The notes: generated by a model not told the origin, from the letters alone. Positions 17,272 to 26,651 are shown, counted from the first letter of the stretch. The stretch is DNA of 64,000 nucleotides from UBA6059 sp040219045 (GCA_965229505.1 OZ245881.1:3162001-3226000); one strand, 5' to 3'. A program made the numbers and translations.

Positions 17272-17955
17272 ATGAGTGTAATCGAAGCGAAAGGTGTAAG
17301 TAAGACCTATAACCCTGATACTATTCCTGTACATGCGATCAATGACGTATCGCTGACTATAGAGGAGGGTGAGTTCACTGCCATAGTGGGACCCTCAGGA
17401 TGTGGTAAAACGACATTACTTAATATGATCGGCGGGCTTGATAATGTCTCGAAGGGGTACATCACGGTAGGTGGAGTGAATATCGCAGAGCTCAATGAAG
17501 CGGACTTGACCGATTTCCGATTGAAGAATATTGGATTTGTCTTTCAGTCCTATAACCTCATTCCGGTGCTAACGGCAAAGGAAAATGTCGAGTTTGTCAT
17601 GCTCCTACAGCAATCTCATCAGTCGGCTATGGATGATCGTGCCGACGAGCTGCTAACTAAAATGGGAATCAGTGAAGTACGAGATAGACGACCTGCGCAA
17701 CTGTCTGGTGGTCAGCAGCAACGGGTTGCGGTAGCAAGAGCTTTGGCCTCTAAGCCTAAGTTTATACTTGCTGATGAACCCACCGCTAACCTGGATTCGC
17801 ATTCTACCGAATCGCTCCTGGACATTATGGCTAAAATGAATGATGAGGAGAAAGCGACATTTATTTTCAGCACGCATGATCAGAGGGTGATTGACAAGGC
17901 AAGGAGGATCATTACGCTCGAAGACGGCAAAATTGTCAGTGACGTGAGGAAATGA
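17272..17955 (+). CDS. ABC transporter ATP-binding protein, LolD/MacB type
   Basis: A 227-residue ATPase that powers the two adjacent permeases. Walker A GPSGCGKTT (about 40-48), Q-loop FVFQSYNL, signature LSGGQQQRVAVARAL, Walker B FILADEPTANLD and the H-loop STHD are all intact. The frame is also open from a GTG at 17266, which would overlap the permease stop; the ATG at 17272 gives the usual MSVIEAKGVSKTY start and is preferred. The 3' end overlaps the barrel gene as ATGA (17952-17955). Confidence 0.95.
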   Translation: MSVIEAKGVSKTYNPDTIPVHAINDVSLTIEEGEFTAIVGPSGCGKTTLLNMIGGLDNVSKGYITVGGVNIAELNEADLTDFRLKNIGFVFQSYNLIPVLTAKENVEFVMLLQQSHQSAMDDRADELLTKMGISEVRDRRPAQLSGGQQQRVAVARALASKPKFILADEPTANLDSHSTESLLDIMAKMNDEEKATFIFSTHDQRVIDKARRIITLEDGKIVSDVRK

Positions 17956-19103
17956 GACTAGTACTGGTATTCATCATGTTACTCCCAACTTGTCTCAGTG
18001 CTCAAGACGCACCGAAGTTGCAAGTGAATGGCTACATCAAGGACATGGTGACCTGGACTGTCAACAATGGCGCTCCAAATTACCTGGATAACCTGGTTCA
18101 CAATCGCCTTAACTTACACTGGTACCCAACGGAATCACTGACGGGAAAGCTTGAGTTTCGAAATCGACTTTTTCTTGGTGATTTGGCAACTGAGTTTTAT
18201 CCTTTCTACGCTTCCTTTATAGATGTCAATAATGACTATTTCGATCTGAGCTGGACGCCTATTGATGAGAAAGGAGTGCTATTGCATACTATGATAGATC
18301 GTGCCTTTCTTCGGTATAACAAAAACAACTGGGAGTTTACCGCAGGTCGTCAGCGAATCAATTGGGGAAAAAATCTGGTTTGGAACCCAAATGATATCTT
18401 CAATGCCTATTCATTTTTCGACTTTGATTACGAAGAGCGCCCTGGGAGCGACGCTTTCAGAGTTAAACGATTTACCGGTTTCGCTTCGGAGATTGAGTTT
18501 GCTTTCAACGTTGCTGGAAGCTGGCGTGAGGTTACTTCGGCATTGCGCTACCAAATGAATGCTGGGCAGTACGACGTTCAATTCTTCGGGGGTGTTATGA
18601 AGAACAATTTTACGGTAGGTACAGGTTGGGCAGGTAATCTTGGAAACGCAGGTTTCAAGGGAGAACTCACTTATTTTGAACCGCTGGAAGAGGGTTATGG
18701 GGCTTCACAACTACTGGCCTCCATCTCAGTGGACTACTCCTTCGTCAGCTCCTTTTATCTCAACGGAGGCTTTTTGTATAATTCTGAGGGTAGTAAAAAC
18801 CCACCAAATATCATCGACCCTGGAGCAGCCAACTCTAACATTGACGTCAGAGAGCTATCGCCCTATGTACTTTCAACCTTCGTTCAGGGATCGTATCAGT
18901 TCACCCCCTTGATCACCGGAGGGATAGCGACTATATTCTACCCCTCGGATCAGGCGGTTTTTCTTAACCCCTTCATCACTTATTCCCTGAAACAGAATCT
19001 GGACTTTGATTTTACAGGACAGCTATTTTTTGCGGATAATGATGAAGGTGAATATGCTTCTGCGGGCAGTGCTATCTACACCAGGATCAAGTGGAGTTTT
19101 TAA
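17952..19103 (+). CDS. Predicted outer-membrane beta-barrel protein
   Basis: A 383-residue protein with a signal peptide (MRLVLVFIMLLPTCLSAQ) followed by alternating amphipathic strands rich in aromatic residues and ending in an aromatic residue (IYTRIKWSF), as outer-membrane barrels do. Segments such as FTAGRQRINWGKNLVWNPNDIFN resemble DUF1302-type and other porin-like barrels. I cannot name a family with certainty. It is the last gene of the TetR/LolA-like/ABC operon, joined by a 4-nt overlap, so it is the likely outer-membrane partner or acceptor of that system (inference). Confidence 0.75.
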   Translation: MRLVLVFIMLLPTCLSAQDAPKLQVNGYIKDMVTWTVNNGAPNYLDNLVHNRLNLHWYPTESLTGKLEFRNRLFLGDLATEFYPFYASFIDVNNDYFDLSWTPIDEKGVLLHTMIDRAFLRYNKNNWEFTAGRQRINWGKNLVWNPNDIFNAYSFFDFDYEERPGSDAFRVKRFTGFASEIEFAFNVAGSWREVTSALRYQMNAGQYDVQFFGGVMKNNFTVGTGWAGNLGNAGFKGELTYFEPLEEGYGASQLLASISVDYSFVSSFYLNGGFLYNSEGSKNPPNIIDPGAANSNIDVRELSPYVLSTFVQGSYQFTPLITGGIATIFYPSDQAVFLNPFITYSLKQNLDFDFTGQLFFADNDEGEYASAGSAIYTRIKWSF

Positions 19104-19228
19104 TCTAGCCCATTCTTCCAACTTTTTTGAAATTATTGGAGTCTCTTAGACAACCTTTCGTCTCTGATAAACATTCTGCATATGTCAGGTCGAAAGACGA
19201 AAGTGATTTGGTTAAATAGGTGATTTGT

Positions 19229-19260
19229 AAAGGGGGGTTGTCAGCCCCCTTTTATTTTTT
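19229..19260 (+). terminator. Terminator of the LolA-like/ABC operon
   Basis: AAAGGGGG (19229-19236) and CCCCCTTT (19245-19252) form a strong hairpin with an 8-nt loop, followed by TATTTTTT. Confidence 0.85.
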
Positions 19261-19284
19261 AGCAAGAATGCGATAGGCATAAAA

Positions 19285-19311
19285 AAAGGTGCCACAACTT
19301 GCAGCACCTTT
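19285..19311 (-). terminator. Terminator of the 1079-residue secreted protein gene
   Basis: Arms AAAGGTGC (19285-19292) and GCACCTTT (19304-19311). On the minus strand the hairpin is followed by a run of Ts (complement of the A-run 19281-19287), 24 nt past the stop codon of the 19336-22575 gene. Confidence 0.85.
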
Positions 19312-19335
19312 GAAGCTATTCAAGCCTTGCTTCGG

Positions 19336-22300
19336 CTATCTCTTAACAGTAAACTTAATGGCCTGCTGCTGGCCTGCGACATTCACTCTCAATACATATA
19401 AGCCACTATTGATACTATTCATGGTAATGGTTGGATTGAGTCGCTCTACCTGGCCGACACTCAAGATTCTACCATTGATGTCAACGATCTCATATTGGGC
19501 GAGTTCCCATTCTCCATCCACAGCCAGTCTGATGTTGTTGGATACTACTGGATTCGGATAGATTGAAACCCTACCAGCTCCATTCTGATATACTTCGTTG
19601 GGTGCCTTGTTGAAGAAATCTTCGCTGTAGGCCTCTCCTTCATTGAGCGTACGTGCGTTGGCAATTGGGCTACCGTCACGACCCTCTCCGGTTATCGCCG
19701 CTACTACTTCACCAGGACAGATGATGATGCCATCCACGTCAAAGCCATCAGCCGAGCTTGGGAAGTATTGAGGATTGGTAATATCTACCAACTTCAGGTA
19801 CTTCACATAGTCCAAACCAGCTTCCATGGCTGGAGCAACATCGATAAAAGAAGATCTGCACTCTCCTTCAGAGAGCAAGATCCATTCTGAGTCTTCTAAG
19901 GATTGCTTACCATAGACATCAATTCTTTCTGGATAGTTCTTGTTGCGCTCTGGTCCGCAATTGGACTGCCTACGGCCGTAGCTTGTCTCTACTATGACAA
20001 TATCAGCCATTGACTTTTCACCATAGTTGATTGACTTTTCATTGTCTACATACACACCGTTCTTATTAAAGTTGTAGACGGGGCTTGCCAATTCCACAAT
20101 CAGATCTCCACCGAAACCGAGAGAAACGAAGTTAATCACGTCAGTCTCCTGCGGAATTCCCAGCGCGTTGGTTGCCACCATTCTTTCTTCAGGTGGGGTG
20201 CCGGTACCATTGGCTAGTGTTCCAGGATTGTACTCGATGATTTCTTCACCATAGCCATCACAGTACTCTAGCATATCAAAACAAGCTGATGACATATCAC
20301 CATATCCATTTCTGGTAATATCTCCACTTATGGCGAGGTTAGTCATGTCGAACGTGCTCGTGCTAATATGCATCAGGTTGTTTGACCTGTAGAAAGAAAC
20401 TAAAAGATCACCCTGATCATCTACCGCCAATCCGGTAATATGCTTACCCAAATTACTTACAATAGGTACTGCGAGCAGATGCCCCTTCACTCCGGAAACC
20501 TGATAAATATCATCGGGAGTTTGATTACTGGCTACATAGAATGTTCCATCCTGATCAAAGGCGATATCTGACCCCTCAATCTTCAGAATATTATTGGTGT
20601 TATCTATCCTAACCTGTCCATAGCTTTCATAAGTACCATTCTCTATGTCTGTGAAGACATACAGCTCTTCACTATTGTTGGATGAGAAGAATAACTCCCC
20701 ATAAGGGCTAAATGTGAGTTGAGTAATCTTACCAACTCCACTTAGTTGACCAATCTCATGGTAGACGAACGAGTTGAGGTCATAGTATCCGTACTTGTTA
20801 GGTTGATCACTATCAATCAAGTATAACTTATCGCCTTGAAGGTTTAGAGCAATATGAGGGTCGCGGTAGTTAGCTGGATATGGGAATGTGGCACTTGCGA
20901 GAGCCAGCGCATCTTCAGTACTGGAAGAAATGGTATAAATGGACTCAGTATCTTGATCTGCTAGGAAAATCTGACATCCGTCAAATCTTTGGTAAAGGTG
21001 GCCAGTAGCCATATCACCCCAGCTCAAGGTGAACTTCTCACCATTATAATAAGCATCATAAGTATCGGTTTCCTCGCCGGTAATAGGATCTAATGTGATG
21101 AAATAGTCAAGCTCTTTGGTAGCAATAATCAAATCACCTCTACCTTGACCTAACACAGCCATTCCGTTAACATTTCTTCTTAAGCTACTTATCGTAGATG
21201 TGGTACCAGTTGAAAGGTCTACACTCCTTAGTGTATTCTTACCTGTCAAAAATGCCCCGTCGGAGGTGAAGACAATATCGCCGTTGGTGATGTTTATATC
21301 TAAATTAACAGACTCAATCGGCGATGCATCCGTTGGATCGAGATTGTAGGCAATATTTTGAGTGGATGATACCGCCCACAACTCATCGTCAAGGTTGATG
21401 GATACTTGAATCACACTACCACTTCCTTCTGGAAGGGCGCCTACCTCTGTGAGCAGATGATTTATCAAATCGTATTTCCACAGGCTTCCTCCACCAGTAA
21501 GATACATTGTGGTGTTATCTCGGGTCACGGCCATATGAGCTCCAAATGGAACCTCAAAAATCCTTTCCATGGTGGCATTTCCAGTTTCATCATCGAGATA
21601 TACTGCGAAAATTGTCGCCAATTCAACACCTACTTCAGAATCTATGTAGTAAATATCTGCGAGTATTGGCTCTACAGGATTAGGGAAGCAAGGATTACTA
21701 TCAAGTACGTATACAGGTGACTGACTATCACCATAGCTGAAAGAAAACTCGGAAATGGTTCTAGAAGTGTAAATCTTGCTTACTCCTGGAACAACGACTT
21801 CCTGTTGAGTTTCCTCATCGATTGCAATGGTAGCTGCAGGTACCTTAATAGTCTTGCCATTATCGTTTCTGGTGATAAATACTTTACTGAAGTTAGTATT
21901 GTAGACCTCCCATAGATTCCTTTTAGAGTTGTCCGAGCAAACGGCTGTAGCTGTCAACGGATTGTCTACTGAACAGCGTTGATTTCCTGAAGCTTTTGTT
22001 AAGCTTTGATTATCACCATAATAGAGCTTTAGTGTATTGGAACCGCCAGCATCTCTCGTTTCAAAAAACTTATATTCAAAAACACCATCATCAGCCCACT
22101 TTTCGACTCCTTTACCGGCCTTAGGCAAAGTAATAGATCCAGATATTTGAGTACCATAGACTTCATATGTGGCTTTCACTCTGAAGTTATTAGTATTTCT
22201 TACCCTCCATCGACGAGTATTCGGATTATTACTACAAACGCTTGTAAGTTCTATACCCTGCACTGCGCATATTTCAGAACTTCCGCTGAGTCCTATTGTA

Positions 22301-22575
22301 GACTCTTCAAAAGTGACTTCCAGTAAATTTCCAAGGTTCTCATTTTGGCTCACAGTCTTTGACTGACCAGCATTTAACCATAGGTTTTTCAATTTACCAT
22401 CAGGCAGTACCTGGTATCTCACCCGAACCTTGGAGTTTCCGTTGTTCGTAAATATCCAACTATTGCTTGCCGAATTAATGCGACAGGTACTTTCCACATC
22501 GACAACACCAATACTTTCACCGAAAGTCAGTGTTGAGGTGAATAGAAACATCAAAAGAGTAAAAATTCGAATCAT
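19336..22575 (-). CDS. T9SS-secreted beta-propeller protein with three N-terminal repeats
   Basis: A 1079-residue exported protein. A Sec signal (MIRIFTLLMFLFTSTLTFG) is followed by three consecutive related modules of about 70-90 residues, each opening with a Cys and an R/K-W-x-V/F-x-N-T/N-N motif (SWIFTNNGNSKV, RWRVRNTNNFRV, LWEVYNTNFSKV). Next comes a long region (about 300-760) of short repeats like NHL/SMP-30/WD-type propellers (DIAFDQDGTFYVASN, LAVDDQGDLLVSF), then a Cys-containing segment, and finally a type A sorting domain (VSIYPNPV to IKFTVKR, about 1005-1079). Cell-surface or released; the ligand is unknown. Confidence 0.88.
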   Translation of the reverse strand: MIRIFTLLMFLFTSTLTFGESIGVVDVESTCRINSASNSWIFTNNGNSKVRVRYQVLPDGKLKNLWLNAGQSKTVSQNENLGNLLEVTFEESTIGLSGSSEICAVQGIELTSVCSNNPNTRRWRVRNTNNFRVKATYEVYGTQISGSITLPKAGKGVEKWADDGVFEYKFFETRDAGGSNTLKLYYGDNQSLTKASGNQRCSVDNPLTATAVCSDNSKRNLWEVYNTNFSKVFITRNDNGKTIKVPAATIAIDEETQQEVVVPGVSKIYTSRTISEFSFSYGDSQSPVYVLDSNPCFPNPVEPILADIYYIDSEVGVELATIFAVYLDDETGNATMERIFEVPFGAHMAVTRDNTTMYLTGGGSLWKYDLINHLLTEVGALPEGSGSVIQVSINLDDELWAVSSTQNIAYNLDPTDASPIESVNLDINITNGDIVFTSDGAFLTGKNTLRSVDLSTGTTSTISSLRRNVNGMAVLGQGRGDLIIATKELDYFITLDPITGEETDTYDAYYNGEKFTLSWGDMATGHLYQRFDGCQIFLADQDTESIYTISSSTEDALALASATFPYPANYRDPHIALNLQGDKLYLIDSDQPNKYGYYDLNSFVYHEIGQLSGVGKITQLTFSPYGELFFSSNNSEELYVFTDIENGTYESYGQVRIDNTNNILKIEGSDIAFDQDGTFYVASNQTPDDIYQVSGVKGHLLAVPIVSNLGKHITGLAVDDQGDLLVSFYRSNNLMHISTSTFDMTNLAISGDITRNGYGDMSSACFDMLEYCDGYGEEIIEYNPGTLANGTGTPPEERMVATNALGIPQETDVINFVSLGFGGDLIVELASPVYNFNKNGVYVDNEKSINYGEKSMADIVIVETSYGRRQSNCGPERNKNYPERIDVYGKQSLEDSEWILLSEGECRSSFIDVAPAMEAGLDYVKYLKLVDITNPQYFPSSADGFDVDGIIICPGEVVAAITGEGRDGSPIANARTLNEGEAYSEDFFNKAPNEVYQNGAGRVSIYPNPVVSNNIRLAVDGEWELAQYEIVDINGRILSVGQVERLNPTITMNSINSGLYVLRVNVAGQQQAIKFTVKR

Positions 22576-22789
22576 GGTCGTGGCATATTAAATCCTCAAC
22601 GAATTTAGGAAAATTACCTATAACGTATATTAAGTTATCGTTGTATCTACCTAATCTTTCGATGAATGGGGCAGCCAGGGTATGATCATTAGAGAGAAGG
22701 TGGAAAAAACAGGTTGTTATTGGCCAGTTTGTACCCCTCTCTTAATTTAAGTGGAGATTTAGTCGCTTCTCAGCTAGGACATTATGGGT

Positions 22790-24691
22790 CTATTTGATTT
22801 TGTTATCGAGTGTGCCAAGAGAGATGTAAGAGGGCTGAACACCGCTTCGAAAGATTCTATGTTTTGCCACTGTAAAATCACTCTCTTCTGCCTCGAATAT
22901 GTTGTCCACATAATTTTGAGGATTGATATCTACCAGAGGAAACCAAGTGCTTTGAACCTGAAGCATGATCCTATGACCTTTCTTAAAAGTATGTAGTACA
23001 TCTTGGAGTGGTATCTTCAGTTCTTCGCTTTGGTTTGGTACGAAGGGTATGGGGGCCGACTTGTCATTTCTAAACCTTCCTCTGATAACCTCACTTCTGA
23101 CCATTTGATGGTAATTGGCCATGGTTTTGTCGGGTTGATGCGGAAACGGAGGATGATCCTCGGGATATACATCAATTAGCTTCGCGACAAAGTCTGCTGA
23201 TGATTGATTTGTGGATACAACTAAATTGACTTCAATCGGCCCAGCTACCGTAATATCTTCTGATAACGGCTCTGTCTGATAGTAGAGTACATCAGGCCTG
23301 CTAACTACGAATGACTGATCGTCAGTCATGTATTCCTTCGTCATACCGATGGCATTATCATCTTCTGTATAGGGAACAGGGTCAAAAGGATCGCTGGTAT
23401 ATTCGTTCATGCCAAACGTGGAGCTTGATGGGGCTTGAAATGACAACCGGTTTCCCTGATGGATGAAAACGTTGCGATAAATGATTTCCCCTGGAGGCCA
23501 GTTGTCAAAAGTTCGCCATTGGTTAGTGCCTGTTTCGAATACGTATGCTTCTGGAAGATCGGCTGGCTTATCCTCTTTCAAATGACTTCCAAAGAATGGA
23601 TAGATGATCTCATGGTTATAAAACGCAGATGTCTCGCTACCAAAGTGAACATTTCCAAGATGCGACCCATCAGTCCTTGCCCAACCTCCATGACTCCATG
23701 GCCCCATCACCAGCGCATTGAAAATGTCCGGGTTGTTTTCTTCCACTGTTTTGTAAATGGCCAGTGATCCGTAGAGATCTTCCGCGTCAAACCATCCGCC
23801 TACTGTCAGGACAGCACAATTAATGTTTTTGAGATGGGGCAAGATATTTCTTGACTGCCAAAACTCGTCGTAATTTGGATGAGCTGCCATGTCATCCCAG
23901 AAGGCTATACTGTCACCAAAATATTTGTCCTTGACATTTACCAAGGGGCCGAGTTCAGTGAAAAAATCATAAGCATTATTGTCATTATGATCGAATCTTG
24001 GCTGTCTTTCTTGGCTCGGCGCAGGTCTTGGTCTACCGAAATTAGCAAAGAAATTGAAGGCATGATTGAGGAAAAAGGCGCCATTGTGATGAAAGTCATC
24101 ATACCACCAATCGGCAATTGGTGCTTGGGGAGAGGCTGCTACCAACGCTGGATGTGAGTCGATCATCCCGGCGGCAGTATAGAAGCCTGGATAGCTAATC
24201 CCCCATTGACCTACCCGGCCGTTGTTACCCTCCAGATTGCTGATAAGCCAATCTATAGTATCAAAAGTATCAGCACTCTCATCCACTGATTCAGCACTGC
24301 TTTTGTCGACAATGTGTGGTGTCATATTCACAAAAACACCCTCTGACATGTATGCTCCTCGCACGTCTTGATATACAAAGATGTACCCATCCCTGACGAA
24401 TTGACCGGATGGTCCCAATGATGTTCTATATTTATCTGGGTCAATCCCATAGGGGCGCACCGAGTAGGGTGTCCTGTACAGGAGGATTGGGTAGTCCTCT
24501 GATTTGTCCTTAGGGGAGTAGATAGCCGTAAAGAGCTTTACACCATCTCTCATTTCAATGAGCACTTCTGACTTTTCGTAGTTCTCAACAATGTACAAAG
24601 AGTCCTCTGCAGATGAGTAGCTGACGAACTCGCGCTCATTAGCACAGGAGACAATTAGTAACAGGCCAATCAGCCCAATCAGATACTTCAT
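22790..24691 (-). CDS. CocE/NonD (S15-type) hydrolase, lipoprotein
   Basis: A 633-residue serine hydrolase of the X-Pro dipeptidyl-peptidase/cocaine-esterase family. The signal peptide ends in a lipobox (LLIVSC, Cys16). The alpha/beta core has RDGVKLFTAIYSP at the start, YQDVRGAYMSEG, the nucleophile in GQWGISYPGFYT (Ser about 167), Asp in GGWFDAEDLYG (about 297) and His in GPWSHGGW (about 333). The family's C-terminal jelly-roll domain follows. Members cleave acyl or peptide bonds (glutaryl-acylase, X-Pro peptidase, ester hydrolysis); which one applies here is open. Last gene of a four-gene minus-strand run, 11 nt after crcB. Confidence 0.92.
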   Translation of the reverse strand: MKYLIGLIGLLLIVSCANEREFVSYSSAEDSLYIVENYEKSEVLIEMRDGVKLFTAIYSPKDKSEDYPILLYRTPYSVRPYGIDPDKYRTSLGPSGQFVRDGYIFVYQDVRGAYMSEGVFVNMTPHIVDKSSAESVDESADTFDTIDWLISNLEGNNGRVGQWGISYPGFYTAAGMIDSHPALVAASPQAPIADWWYDDFHHNGAFFLNHAFNFFANFGRPRPAPSQERQPRFDHNDNNAYDFFTELGPLVNVKDKYFGDSIAFWDDMAAHPNYDEFWQSRNILPHLKNINCAVLTVGGWFDAEDLYGSLAIYKTVEENNPDIFNALVMGPWSHGGWARTDGSHLGNVHFGSETSAFYNHEIIYPFFGSHLKEDKPADLPEAYVFETGTNQWRTFDNWPPGEIIYRNVFIHQGNRLSFQAPSSSTFGMNEYTSDPFDPVPYTEDDNAIGMTKEYMTDDQSFVVSRPDVLYYQTEPLSEDITVAGPIEVNLVVSTNQSSADFVAKLIDVYPEDHPPFPHQPDKTMANYHQMVRSEVIRGRFRNDKSAPIPFVPNQSEELKIPLQDVLHTFKKGHRIMLQVQSTWFPLVDINPQNYVDNIFEAEESDFTVAKHRIFRSGVQPSYISLGTLDNKIK

Positions 24692-24702
24692 CGATTATTG
24701 AA

Positions 24703-25083
24703 TTAATAGTTTCTAGCTAGAGATAGTCCGCCATAAGCGGCTAAGAGACCTAATACTACGCTAAGTGAAATGTAGAATGCCATGCCGAGCAATGCACCCC
24801 GTTCTATCATTCTGACATTCTCTATCGCGAACGTAGAGAAAGTTGTAAATCCCCCACAGAAACCTGTGGTCAGGAAAATGAGCATACCATGAGATAATTT
24901 AGTGTCCGACTTCACACTCAGGCCAAGTACTACTCCGAATATGAGGCACCCGAGCACGTTGGCACTCATAGTCGCCAATGGCAATCGATCCCATCCCAGT
25001 TTGAGCATCATCAGGTGAAGAAGATACCTCCCAGCACTGCCCAAAAACCCCCCAAGGCCAACGATAAGCACATTTTTGATCAT
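24703..25083 (-). CDS. crcB: Fluoride channel CrcB/FluC
   Basis: A 126-residue membrane protein with four TM helices. It exports fluoride as a dual-topology dimer. Signatures: GLGGFLGSAGRYLL at the start, a middle N-V-L-G-C segment, and TTGFCGGFTTFSTFAIE (about 74-90) with the conserved TFST pore motif. It starts 1 nt after the stop of the upstream membrane gene, leaving no room for a fluoride riboswitch immediately upstream. Confidence 0.96.
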   Translation of the reverse strand: MIKNVLIVGLGGFLGSAGRYLLHLMMLKLGWDRLPLATMSANVLGCLIFGVVLGLSVKSDTKLSHGMLIFLTTGFCGGFTTFSTFAIENVRMIERGALLGMAFYISLSVVLGLLAAYGGLSLARNY

Positions 25084-25084
25084 A

Positions 25085-25525
25085 TCACTTCTTTAATCGC
25101 TTGTACTTCTTGATGAGGTAATTGATCGTCTTATCATAGTCCGTATGCTCTTGCTGGCTAAGGTTTATCTTTTTGCCATCATCAAAGTGGACGCTCAGTT
25201 CTGAGTAGTTGCCTCCCCAGGTTTTGATCTTGACCTCACTCCATTTGACCATATTCTTACCAGAATGCGTCACGTTCTTAAAGCGGATAGGGTAGTGGAT
25301 TTCGAACCTTTCTTTACCGATTGAAATCGTCTTTAAGTTCCACAGGTACTTCAGAAGAATGGAAAAGCCTAGTGCTCCCGAACCGGCCATCAATACACTA
25401 ATGTATAATGGGGGGCGGGTATAGCTAATGTATTGATTGACCATCACGCCGAAGAGGCTGAATACGATGATCAAAAAGATACCAATGCTAAAAAGCGTGT
25501 TGATTTTAGGCTTGACAACTATCAT
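25085..25525 (-). CDS. Small two-TM protein with a PH-like C-terminus
   Basis: A 146-residue protein I do not recognise by name. Two TM helices (about 10-30 and 40-62) are followed by a compact beta-rich part (TISIGKERFEIHYPIRFKNV, WSEVKIKTWGG, ELSVHFDDGKKINL) and a closing helix rich in Lys, the pattern of bacterial PH-like (bPH/YdbT-type) domains. It lies between acpH and crcB on the same strand with gaps of 13 and 1 nt, so it is part of that operon. The function is unknown. Confidence 0.7.
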   Translation of the reverse strand: MIVVKPKINTLFSIGIFLIIVFSLFGVMVNQYISYTRPPLYISVLMAGSGALGFSILLKYLWNLKTISIGKERFEIHYPIRFKNVTHSGKNMVKWSEVKIKTWGGNYSELSVHFDDGKKINLSQQEHTDYDKTINYLIKKYKRLKK

Positions 25526-25538
25526 TGCTCAAATCTAG

Positions 25539-26126
25539 CTATTCCCAGCTACTGCGTAAAGTGGCGGCATGCGAAATAAGTTCCGGGAAAAACTCTTCAA
25601 ATTCAGCTTTGAATAATTCATAATCGGAACGGAGGTTTTTTCCTGCTTGATCCATCCGTGAATCGAATTTGGTTCGTCTCGACATTCCACTCAATGCCTG
25701 CTCTATTCCAGTCACCCGACTGTACCCGAGCAGCCAGTTGTCCCTGCTCATGTAGTCAAACATTCTGTTAGCACGCTCCGGCAGTATGCTCCGATGGGTT
25801 TTTACCATTTCATAGAACTGCTCTGTGTATTCCGGTAGGGCAGTATTATGATAATCTGACCAATACTTAGCCAAAAAGTGGTCGTAATACACATCTACGA
25901 TCACGGGTGCATAATGTCTGTAATCTGCTCTAAGCCTAATCTTACTTTGAAGCACCGTCTCATGGTTATCGGTAAACTCATCAATGGCGCGGTGTAGTGC
26001 AATACCATTTTGAACTTGTTGAGTGTAAGTATTAGCCTGATTACCCTTTACAAAATCACCAATGAAGTTGCCGAGCGTGATCAAGGGATCATTCCCTGAC
26101 AAATATATATGTGCAAGAAAATTCAT
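25539..26126 (-). CDS. acpH: Acyl carrier protein phosphodiesterase family
   Basis: A 195-residue protein whose start (MNFLAHIYLSGNDPLITLGNFIGDFVKG) and internal HRAIDEFTDNH and RHYAPVIVDVYYDHFLAKYW are typical of AcpH/DUF479, HD-like metal-dependent enzymes that remove 4'-phosphopantetheine from holo-ACP. The frame is open to a Met at 26252, but the family N-terminus begins at the ATG at 26124-26126, so the shorter form is chosen. First gene of the acpH, PH-like, crcB, S15-hydrolase run. Confidence 0.88.
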   Translation of the reverse strand: MNFLAHIYLSGNDPLITLGNFIGDFVKGNQANTYTQQVQNGIALHRAIDEFTDNHETVLQSKIRLRADYRHYAPVIVDVYYDHFLAKYWSDYHNTALPEYTEQFYEMVKTHRSILPERANRMFDYMSRDNWLLGYSRVTGIEQALSGMSRRTKFDSRMDQAGKNLRSDYELFKAEFEEFFPELISHAATLRSSWE

Positions 26127-26255
26127 GTAAAGTAGAGGCTTATCACGATTTGGTGTATTGCCGGATAGTTCATTTTCAATTAAGTTTACATCAATGCAGC
26201 GATATCCTTTCTTCGGTATTGTATTGTCAACCACATCGTTGTGAATATACAAAGT

Positions 26256-26651
26256 ATGTCACGCACACATCTAAATATATTAGTTCAGCTCGCCAAAGTC
26301 GATGGTGTGGTCGTAAAGGAGGAGATAGATCTGATTACTCAGATTGGCAAAGCCAATGGTATGTCCGAGGACGAGATCAACGAGTGCTTCATGGTGGAGT
26401 CTCCAATTGAGGACTTGTCAGGGATACCAGACGACCAGAAGTATGACTATATATACAGCATAGTCCAGCTGATGAAGATAGACGGTCGACTCTACCAGGA
26501 AGAAATAAAGTTTTGTGCAAGAATGTCGGCCAAGCTGGGTTACGGTGAAAATGTATTGCTGGAACTCATGCTGAAGATTTACAGCGACCCCCATGTCTCT
26601 GCAGACAAAGATCAGCTTAAGTCGACCATACAAGGCTACTTGCTCAAGTAA
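26256..26651 (+). CDS. TerB-like (tellurite-resistance type) protein
   Basis: A 131-residue all-helical protein of the TerB superfamily: VQLAKVDGVVVKEEIDLI near the start and VQLMKIDGRLYQEEIKFCARMSAKLG in the second half, two acidic D-G repeats that in TerB bind divalent metal. Cytoplasmic, function unknown. A GTG at 26241 would add five residues; the ATG at 26256 is preferred. It is divergent from acpH, and its 3' end overlaps the convergent aldolase gene by 8 bp. Confidence 0.75.
   Translation: MSRTHLNILVQLAKVDGVVVKEEIDLITQIGKANGMSEDEINECFMVESPIEDLSGIPDDQKYDYIYSIVQLMKIDGRLYQEEIKFCARMSAKLGYGENVLLELMLKIYSDPHVSADKDQLKSTIQGYLLK

Noticed and set aside
19155..19203. Inverted repeat CTTTCGTCT / AGACGAAAG
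   Set aside because: The arms are only 9 bp with a 31-nt spacer; the real terminators lie just after it. Kept as coincidence or a weak structure.
25084..25140. Fluoride riboswitch upstream of crcB
   Set aside because: The preceding gene ends 1 nt before crcB, so there is no room for the aptamer there, and no pseudoknot-like sequence was seen.
26127..26252. N-terminal extension of the ACP phosphodiesterase
   Set aside because: The family starts at MNFLAH, encoded from 26126; the extension covers the divergent promoter region.
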